Of a stretch of 12,419 nucleotides of DNA, positions 8,164 through 12,419 are shown in pieces. The DNA lies in the NCBI GenBank assembly GCA_016839665.1, contig JAEOTU010000359.1, forward strand, positions 1-12,419, in the 5' to 3' direction. Position 1 is the stretch's first letter, and each line of letters starts with the position of its first letter. The notes beneath the pieces were generated by a model. The model was given only the letters and a program-made list of their open reading frames with translations, ran no database searches and was not told the origin of the DNA. The stretch is from Candidatus Hodarchaeota archaeon. Its GTDB lineage: Archaea; Asgardarchaeota; Heimdallarchaeia; Hodarchaeales; Hodarchaeaceae. A program made the position numbers and the translations under genes.

Positions 8164-8400
8164 TTATATGTAAATTTCTTTATTTTGGATGTTGTTTATC
8201 TTATCTATGGTTTCTTTACTTCGCTCTGCTTTTCCCACCAGGATATCAGCTAGGGTTTTCACATCGTGTTGTAGAGCTTGTATTTGATCAATTAACACGT
8301 CTACAAGTTCATAAAGTCCATTTATGGTATCTATATTGATATCTACAGAGTTCTCTAATTCATATCTTAATTTTTCAATGGCACCTGTTCGTTCGTTCAT
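8164..8400 (-). CDS. Small acidic coiled-coil-like protein, unknown function
   Basis: 78 residues, not recognised. It is almost wholly predicted helix with aliphatic residues at 3-4 spacing (for example IEKLRYEL, LYELVDVLIDQIQALQ and VKTLADILV) and charged residues between, which suggests a coiled coil or helical bundle and probable self-association. There are no Cys residues, signal peptide or membrane segment. The ATG at 8400 is preferred over a TTG two codons upstream because GAGG lies about 10 nt before it. A TATA-like TATTTAAG (minus strand, 8438-8445) supports a separate short transcript. It converges on the S9 peptidase gene with a 6-bp gap. An overlapping plus-strand frame (8154-8339) codes for a low-complexity F/L/Y-rich peptide and looks spurious, so the minus strand is favoured. 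It could be a small regulator or an adaptor; nothing in the context decides this. Confidence 0.6.
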   Translation of the reverse strand: MNERTGAIEKLRYELENSVDINIDTINGLYELVDVLIDQIQALQHDVKTLADILVGKAERSKETIDKINNIQNKEIYI

Positions 8401-8621
8401 TTTCAACCAACCTCGATGTACCTGATGTTTTTACTAACTTAAATACGTTCGTAAAGGAGACTATAATATATTGCAAATTCTCCTTAAAGACCATAATCGT
8501 CTATGTGCTGGAAAGTTTCCTTCCTTACAATGAACTCTTTCAAAGATTGTTGTTTTGAGGAGTCCTGAAAACATGAAAATAATGAACCTCTATTTATCCT
8601 CCCTCCAAAGAGTTGAACATG
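8401..8621. other. Intergenic region between the small coiled-coil gene and the radical SAM gene
   Basis: About 220 bp without a convincing gene. It contains the candidate promoter of the small gene at its left end, a perfect 11-bp palindrome GGAAAGTTTCC (8510-8520), and a distant 8-bp inverted pair AACTCTTT (8533-8540) / AAAGAGTT (8607-8614). No clear terminator was seen for the radical SAM gene, whose transcript may read into the small gene. Confidence 0.5.
8438..8445 (-). promoter_or_regulatory. TATA-like box of the small coiled-coil gene
   Basis: Read on the minus strand the element is TATTTAAG. A start about 25 nt downstream would fall near 8413, a dozen bases before the ATG and just upstream of the GAGG ribosome binding site. 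Placement fits; the match is by eye. Confidence 0.4.
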
Positions 8622-10115
8622 TTACGGGTAAATTTCCTCTTGGAAATCATTATTTTTTAATTTTCTAGCAGCTAAGATGCCAGTCAATGCCCCGCGGAGT
8701 AATGCTGACATTGCAGAAGGAGAAAAATCTCTTAAAGCTTTGAAAGCAAATCGGAGATAACTTGAAATTGGAATTTGGTTCCCCGAGGGGATTAAGCGTT
8801 CATAATACTCATCATTCCATTTCATTAAACTAGGTCGATAAAATGCTCCATAACAATAACCCATAAGGTAATACACACTGTTATTGCTAATATGTGGATT
8901 GAAATCAAAAGTTGGATGAAGGTAGTTATACCGTTCAAAATTACTCTCAAAAATTAGATTTTGAACCTCTTGGAAAAATTCTGTTCCAATTAATGGCGTT
9001 GATATGGCAAATGCTGCCTCCCGCAATCCCAATTTTTGAGCATAAGATGGATATTGCATAATATTTGCTTTTGTTTGGTCATCAAAGCCAAACATCAATG
9101 TCCCAAGCGGAAAACCTTCAGCTTTGTGAATTACTTTTGAAGCTCGAAACATTGTCTGTATCGATTCCCCTTTCTTAGTACCACGAAGAATTTTAGGATC
9201 TGGTGCTTCTATCCCTAATTCATAGAAATAAAACCCACTTTGAACCATTCTATTAACAAGTTCTGGATTTCGTGCTACCATATCAGCTCTAACCAGTATT
9301 GAAAAAGAAAGGTCATAATCACGCTCTTCAAGTAGGTCACACAGCTGAAAAATCCGATCAGCATCATTCTTTGTTCGACCCATGAAGTTAGGATCAGTCA
9401 TCGATATCTGTAAAGGATGATTATTGTGATATTTTACAATTTCGTCTATTTCTAAAATAAGATTCTTTGGACTGCGTCGACGTGGTTTCCCATAAATGTA
9501 GGGTTCGCAACAAAAAGAACATAATCCCACACAACCTCGAGCAGAAGTTAGAACATCATAGTACCTGCCTGGGAATTGCATATGAGTATAAAAAGATCTT
9601 CTAAGATGTCTTGCAGGAAATCTAAGGAAATCTAGATCCATTATTAATGGACGTGATCCACTGGTTACAACTCTTTCTCCATCACGAAAAACTAATCCCT
9701 TAATTTGATAAGGATCATCTAATCCAAGCTCACAAATCTCAAGGAATGTTTTTTCTCCCTCACCTTTGACAATGAAATCCAGTTCAGGAATAATTTTTAA
9801 GAGTTGAGAGAAAAGAGAAGGATAATAACCACCTGCTATAATCGTAGATTCTGGTCTAATTTTTCTAGCTAGTCTTACAAGATGAACAATCTCGTTATGC
9901 CACGCCATTTGACCAGTGATCCCAATAAGATCAGGTTTAACTTTAGTTAATTCCTTCTTTATATTGATTTTATCATGATCAATATCCGCCAAGATGACTC
10001 TATCTACTGTTGATTCAATGGCAGCAGCAATGTATTCTAGCCCAATGGGAATTTCATCAACCAGGTGGCCAAGAGCAGAATGAAATCGGGGTTTAATCAA
10101 TAAAACTCGGGTCAT
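8622..10115 (-). CDS. B12-binding-type radical SAM protein, substrate unknown
   Basis: 497 residues. Residues 1-150 form a Rossmann-like cobalamin-binding-type domain (opening TRVLLIKPRF, then DLIGITGQ, IIAGGYYPS, DFIVKGEGE) without the DxHxxG cobalamin-ligand motif, as is common in this class. The radical SAM domain carries CVGLCSFC, a CX3CX2C motif (C195, C199, C202) that binds the 4Fe-4S cluster used to cleave S-adenosylmethionine, with an extra Cys at 203. ELGIEAPDPKILRGTKKG matches the class's later barrel strands. The C-terminus has a basic helix and no membrane segment. The family includes methyltransferases, cyclases and lipid-modifying enzymes; I cannot choose among them. The ATG at 10115 is preferred over a TTG 12 codons upstream because GGAAG and GAGG (10120-10130) directly precede it and the domain begins at once. 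It diverges from the DUF169 gene. Confidence 0.88.
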   Translation of the reverse strand: MTRVLLIKPRFHSALGHLVDEIPIGLEYIAAAIESTVDRVILADIDHDKINIKKELTKVKPDLIGITGQMAWHNEIVHLVRLARKIRPESTIIAGGYYPSLFSQLLKIIPELDFIVKGEGEKTFLEICELGLDDPYQIKGLVFRDGERVVTSGSRPLIMDLDFLRFPARHLRRSFYTHMQFPGRYYDVLTSARGCVGLCSFCCEPYIYGKPRRRSPKNLILEIDEIVKYHNNHPLQISMTDPNFMGRTKNDADRIFQLCDLLEERDYDLSFSILVRADMVARNPELVNRMVQSGFYFYELGIEAPDPKILRGTKKGESIQTMFRASKVIHKAEGFPLGTLMFGFDDQTKANIMQYPSYAQKLGLREAAFAISTPLIGTEFFQEVQNLIFESNFERYNYLHPTFDFNPHISNNSVYYLMGYCYGAFYRPSLMKWNDEYYERLIPSGNQIPISSYLRFAFKALRDFSPSAMSALLRGALTGILAARKLKNNDFQEEIYP

Positions 10116-10119
10116 TCTG

Positions 10120-10130
10120 CCTCGTCTTCC
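10120..10130 (-). promoter_or_regulatory. Ribosome binding site that decides the start of the radical SAM gene
   Basis: On the minus strand GGAAGACGAGG lies 4 nt (GAGG) to 10 nt (GGAAG) before the ATG at 10115. It would fall inside the coding sequence if the upstream TTG at 10151 were the start. Confidence 0.5.
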
Positions 10131-10210
10131 TTTAATTTTGATAAACGTCAATGGATGTTTGATACTAGCGGGTATTGAAGAAAAAAGTGAGAACCTTAAG
10201 TGAGTTTCGT

Positions 10211-10220
10211 GTCCTAGGAC
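10211..10220. repeat. Perfect 10-bp palindrome in the divergent intergenic region
   Basis: GTCCTAGGAC equals its own reverse complement. It lies between the radical SAM and DUF169 genes, where a dimeric regulator could affect both. No matching regulator gene is seen in the window. Confidence 0.6.
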
Positions 10221-10237
10221 TGGTGATTTACAATCGT

Positions 10238-10261
10238 ACTTAGACAGATGAGTATCTAAGT
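10238..10261. repeat. 7-bp inverted repeat with 10-nt spacer in the divergent intergenic region
   Basis: ACTTAGA (10238-10244) and TCTAAGT (10255-10261) are perfect inverted arms. On the minus strand a TATA-like TATTAAAAC adjoins the right arm, so this may be an operator for the radical SAM gene, or a hairpin in a long leader. Confidence 0.5.
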
Positions 10262-10323
10262 TTTAATAGGATGGTGATCATTATGTGGGGAATTTTGAAA
10301 ATAATCTGAGATGACAAATATTT

Positions 10324-10331
10324 TTTATATC
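10324..10331 (+). promoter_or_regulatory. TATA-like box of the DUF169 gene
   Basis: TTTATATC (within a T-rich stretch from 10321) lies about 40 nt before the ATG, so a start near 10351-10356 would leave a short leader. The ribosome binding site GGTGAT (10356-10361), 5 nt before the ATG at 10367, matches part of the consensus GGAGGTGATC. Confidence 0.45.
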
Positions 10332-10358
10332 TTGGTTCTTTTATCATTGTATCTTGGT
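10325..10358 (+). repeat. Direct repeat TATCTTGGT spanning the DUF169 promoter and ribosome binding site
   Basis: TATCTTGGT occurs at 10328-10336 and 10350-10358; extended to 12 nt (10325 and 10347) the copies differ at one base. Starts are 22 bp apart, close to two helical turns, and the copies overlap the TATA box and the translation start region. Confidence 0.6.
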
Positions 10359-10366
10359 GATATTAG

Positions 10367-11098
10367 ATGGAAAAATGGATGAATATAGGAAAAGACTTAG
10401 AGGAAATCTTAAGGCCAAAAACTTACCCTCTTGCAGTTAAATTAGTGCAGGATGAGTCCGAATTCCCCGAAAGGACAAGAAGACCAGATCAGAAGATAGC
10501 CATCTGTCAAGCTTTAGCTATAAGTCGCAAATTTGGTTGGACAATGGGAATCACTGGAGAAGACTGTGGTTGTCCAGGAGCTAGTTTAATCTATGGTTGG
10601 AATGGAGTTATTGATGATTCCTCTTTAACACAATTCTTTCAAATGGCTGGTTATGCCTCAGATGAGGTAACTGCGAAGAATATTGTGGATAATTTGGATC
10701 GGCTAGAGCAAGGAAAATTTGGTGGATTAGTTATTTCTCCTCTAACGAGGACCAAAATTGTCCCAGATGTAATTCTAATTTATGGAAACCCCGCCCAGAT
10801 TATGCGATTGATGCAGGGAGCCATGTACAAGGAAGGAAACAAGTTAAAAAACGAGTTAGCTGGAGTTTTCTCCTCTTGTGCTAGTGGTATTATTAGAACA
10901 CGGAATACAGGAGAATATCAAGTTGCTATTCTTGGAAATGGTGATCGTGTTTTTGCAGGTGCACAGGATGATGAAATATTATTTGCAATTCCCGCGGAAA
11001 AAGCTGAAGACATAGTTAACGGAATGAAAGCCCAGCAATTCGCAAAATATCCAATTCCTGTTACTCTCCAAATACCACCGCCCTTCCCCGGACTTTAA
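10367..11098 (+). CDS. DUF169 family protein
   Basis: 243 residues matching the DUF169 family of archaea and bacteria, for which no reaction is firmly established. Recognition rests on the opening YPLAVKLV pattern, a Cys in ICQAL (C47), the DCGCPGA motif (C67, C69) followed by a Gly-rich stretch, the PDVILIYGNPAQIMRLMQGA block, and SSCASG (C171). The four cysteines are spaced like metal or cluster ligands rather than disulfides; that is inference. There is no signal peptide or membrane helix, so it is probably cytosolic. The ATG is supported by GGTGAT 5 nt upstream and a TATA-like element. It is divergent from a radical SAM gene, a pairing that could suggest redox, cofactor or one-carbon metabolism, and its stop codon lies 2 bp from the convergent acyltransferase stop. 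Confidence 0.88.
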   Translation: MEKWMNIGKDLEEILRPKTYPLAVKLVQDESEFPERTRRPDQKIAICQALAISRKFGWTMGITGEDCGCPGASLIYGWNGVIDDSSLTQFFQMAGYASDEVTAKNIVDNLDRLEQGKFGGLVISPLTRTKIVPDVILIYGNPAQIMRLMQGAMYKEGNKLKNELAGVFSSCASGIIRTRNTGEYQVAILGNGDRVFAGAQDDEILFAIPAEKAEDIVNGMKAQQFAKYPIPVTLQIPPPFPGL

Positions 11099-11100
11099 GC

Positions 11101-11811
11101 TTATCTAATTTCTTGTGATAGATCTAAAAAGCACCTCTTTTGCTCCTTTAAAATTCCCCTGATTATTTCTTGCGTGATTTTATGCACAGTCTCTAGTGAA
11201 TTAGGCAGATTATAGTATATATCAAGCTTTAACGGTTCACCAAAATACGCTCTTACCTTTGTTGCGAAATTTAACTGGAAAAACTTACCTACAGGTATAA
11301 TGTTATTTGTCCCGTGAACAAATACTGGAACTACTTTTGATTTTTTTCCTGCATCTTTAGCTATCCACGCCGCGCCTACTTTCACATTATCAACTTGAAA
11401 TTTGCCTGTTTTGGATCGTCTACCCTCAGGATAGATACCTACGCTCTCATTATGATGTAGAAGTGTTAACGCGATACGAATAAACTTTTGACGTTCTTTT
11501 GGTCCTCGTCCAACTGGAAAAGCTAGCTCATATTTAGTCCATCTGAACATCAGTTTCTTCATAAAGTCAGCAGCTCCTGAGAATCGAATAGCTCGTTTTA
11601 TTGGAAATGCTGCAACTGCTGTAAACACAGAATCTAGATGACTAACATGATTGGATACAAATAGTGTCGGTACGCCTTCTACAGGGATATTTTCTTTTCC
11701 ATGAACGTCCCAAGGAATAAACCAGAAGAGTATTCTTGCAGCATGTAATAATAGATAGTGAATAAATCGTCTCCGAAATCCTAATCGCTTAGGTTTATAT
11801 GGTTTCTTCAC
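11101..11811 (-). CDS. plsC: PlsC-like 1-acylglycerol-3-phosphate acyltransferase family protein
   Basis: 236 residues, usual for the family. The HX4D catalytic motif is NHVSHLD (H55, D60) and the phosphate-binding motif is YPEGRRS (E129-S133; FPEGTRS in most relatives). A hydrophobic helix at about 16-34 should anchor it to the membrane, and the basic N-terminus (KKPYKPKR) faces the cytosol. Family reaction: transfer of an acyl chain from acyl-CoA or acyl-ACP to a lyso-phospholipid hydroxyl. The GTG start is taken because an in-frame TGA lies two codons upstream; no ribosome binding site is seen, and a TATA-like stretch about 20 nt upstream suggests a leaderless transcript, or co-transcription with the upstream DUF1295 gene 45 bp away. 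An ester-forming acyltransferase is unexpected in an ether-lipid archaeon; the acceptor may not be glycerol phosphate. Confidence 0.9.
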   Translation of the reverse strand: MKKPYKPKRLGFRRRFIHYLLLHAARILFWFIPWDVHGKENIPVEGVPTLFVSNHVSHLDSVFTAVAAFPIKRAIRFSGAADFMKKLMFRWTKYELAFPVGRGPKERQKFIRIALTLLHHNESVGIYPEGRRSKTGKFQVDNVKVGAAWIAKDAGKKSKVVPVFVHGTNNIIPVGKFFQLNFATKVRAYFGEPLKLDIYYNLPNSLETVHKITQEIIRGILKEQKRCFLDLSQEIR

Positions 11812-11822
11812 GTTTCAAACAA

Positions 11823-11850
11823 TCGAAAATTTATTTTGAAAAAATATTTG
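11823..11850 (-). promoter_or_regulatory. AT-rich spacer with candidate TATA element before the acyltransferase gene
   Basis: The 45-bp gap between the two lipid genes is nearly all A/T. On the minus strand AAAATAAATTTTC is centred about 20 nt before the GTG, the spacing expected for a leaderless transcript. T-runs on the minus strand here could equally end the DUF1295 transcript. Confidence 0.25.
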
Positions 11851-11856
11851 GAATTA

Positions 11857-12419
11857 TTATTTATTGAATGGATTTGGAATCAATACAGGCGTCTTTTTTT
11901 TGTATTCCTCGTAATCTTCCTGACCACCCCACTTTTCATCTGCACGTTTCTCAAGTAAAGGAACACCACTCACTTTTGTTAACAGCAATACGACAAAAAT
12001 TGGAGAAATTAACGTCAGCCATCTCCAACCTTGAAGTGTTGGAAGTGCGATTATTGCTATGCCTATCCAGAGGAGAATCTCTCCAAAATAATTAGGATGT
12101 CGCGATATTGACCATAATCCAGTATTAATGAATTTTCCTTTATTCTCAGGAGCAGATCTGAATTTATTCTTCTGATAATCTGCAAAAGCTTCAAATCCGA
12201 AGCCAATGATCCAAACCAGAAGCCCTATTAAGCCAATGATACCAAACTCCACTCTCTGTTCTCCTGTTATCGCTGCTAATGCAGCTGCCAACGTAAAGCT
12301 AACCCATAACCCTTGGATAGTCCAAGTCAGTAGAAAACTTGAAGCAGATTGCTTGATCTCCTTGAAGCGTTTATCTTCACCCTCTTTCATAATTCTCCTG
12401 AACAAGAATGTCCCAAGCC
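11857..12419 (-). CDS. DUF1295 / steroid-5-alpha-reductase-like membrane protein (5' partial)
   Basis: The frame is open to the window edge and the residues before the TTG at 12405 (LGTFLF) fit the family's conserved run into RRIMKEGEDKRF, so the true start lies outside the window and the TTG is internal. 186 residues are visible. Several hydrophobic helices are present (ASSFLLTWTIQGLWVSFTLA, FGIIGLIGLLVWIIGFGFEA, ILLWIGIAIIALP, LISPIFVVLLLTKV). The core motif GKFINTGLWSISRHPNYFGE (His at visible residue 107) and the end (LLEKRADEKW, YEEYKKKTPVLIPNPF) are typical. Relatives are NADPH-dependent enoyl/steroid reductases or methyltransferase-like (ICMT fold) enzymes acting on membrane lipids; the exact reaction is unknown. 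Shared orientation with the acyltransferase suggests a lipid-modifying unit. Confidence 0.87.
   Translation of the reverse strand, partial: LGTFLFRRIMKEGEDKRFKEIKQSASSFLLTWTIQGLWVSFTLAAALAAITGEQRVEFGIIGLIGLLVWIIGFGFEAFADYQKNKFRSAPENKGKFINTGLWSISRHPNYFGEILLWIGIAIIALPTLQGWRWLTLISPIFVVLLLTKVSGVPLLEKRADEKWGGQEDYEEYKKKTPVLIPNPFNK

Noticed and set aside
8154..8339. Plus-strand 61-codon frame rich in Phe, Leu and Tyr
   Set aside because: It overlaps the peptidase stop and is antisense to the small coiled-coil gene; no good ribosome binding site, and its composition reflects the opposite strand.
8461..8574. Minus-strand 37-codon frame starting MFSGLLKTT in the intergenic gap
   Set aside because: Very short, no clear ribosome binding site or family match; probably chance.
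10116..10151. Twelve-codon N-terminal extension of the radical SAM protein from a TTG
   Set aside because: The extension is basic and unlike the family N-terminus, and the ribosome binding site lies inside it, directly before the ATG at 10115.
12403..12405. TTG as the start of the DUF1295-like protein
   Set aside because: The frame continues without a stop to the window end and the extra residues match the family, so the gene is cut by the window edge.

Overview
The window reads as archaeal chromosomal DNA, most probably from an Asgard-type lineage (Thor/Heimdall/Gerdarchaeota-like). This placement is an inference. It rests on two large secreted proteins that end in a Thr-rich stalk, a Pro-Gly motif, a hydrophobic helix and a short Lys/Arg tail; on TATA-like boxes at suitable distances from starts; on GGAGG-type ribosome binding sites with frequent TTG/GTG starts; on T-rich ends of genes; and on an AT-rich composition. 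No rRNA, tRNA, CRISPR array, transposase or integrase was seen, and nothing indicates a mobile island.

Layout. (1) 1-1302 (+) is the 3' part of a surface protein with a NosD-like right-handed beta-helix, two tandem Ig-like domains and a C-terminal anchor; a perfect hairpin with a T-run follows. (2) 1382-1699 (+) is an alkyltransferase-like DNA-repair protein (Trp replaces the acceptor Cys). (3) 1847-6064 (+) is a 1405-residue secreted protein built from ten PPC-like beta-domains with no peptidase domain, an 18-Thr run and a PGF-type membrane tail. (4) 6211-8157 (+) is a cytoplasmic S9-family serine peptidase with its own TATA box and ribosome binding site. (5) 8164-8400 (-) is a small coiled-coil-like protein, convergent with the peptidase. 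(6) 8622-10115 (-) is a B12-binding-type radical SAM protein. (7) 10367-11098 (+) is a DUF169 protein, divergent from the radical SAM gene across a 251-bp region holding two perfect palindromic elements and a direct repeat. (8) 11101-11811 (-) is a PlsC-like acyltransferase ending 2 bp from the DUF169 gene. (9) 11857-12419 (-) is a DUF1295/steroid-5-alpha-reductase-like membrane protein running off the window.

How it fits together. The left half is mostly cell-surface material: the two exported proteins carry the same style of C-terminal tail and so probably share one anchoring route. The right half has a lipid flavour, since an ester-forming acyltransferase and a membrane reductase-like protein lie in the same orientation, which is notable if the host is an archaeon. 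The radical SAM/DUF169 divergent pair has no assigned substrate. I see no obvious defence system. The most unusual items are the PPC-only surface array, the shared tail, the acyltransferase pair and the structured divergent promoter region. Start sites differ from the longest open frames for the PPC protein, the small coiled-coil protein and the radical SAM protein, for reasons given in each entry.
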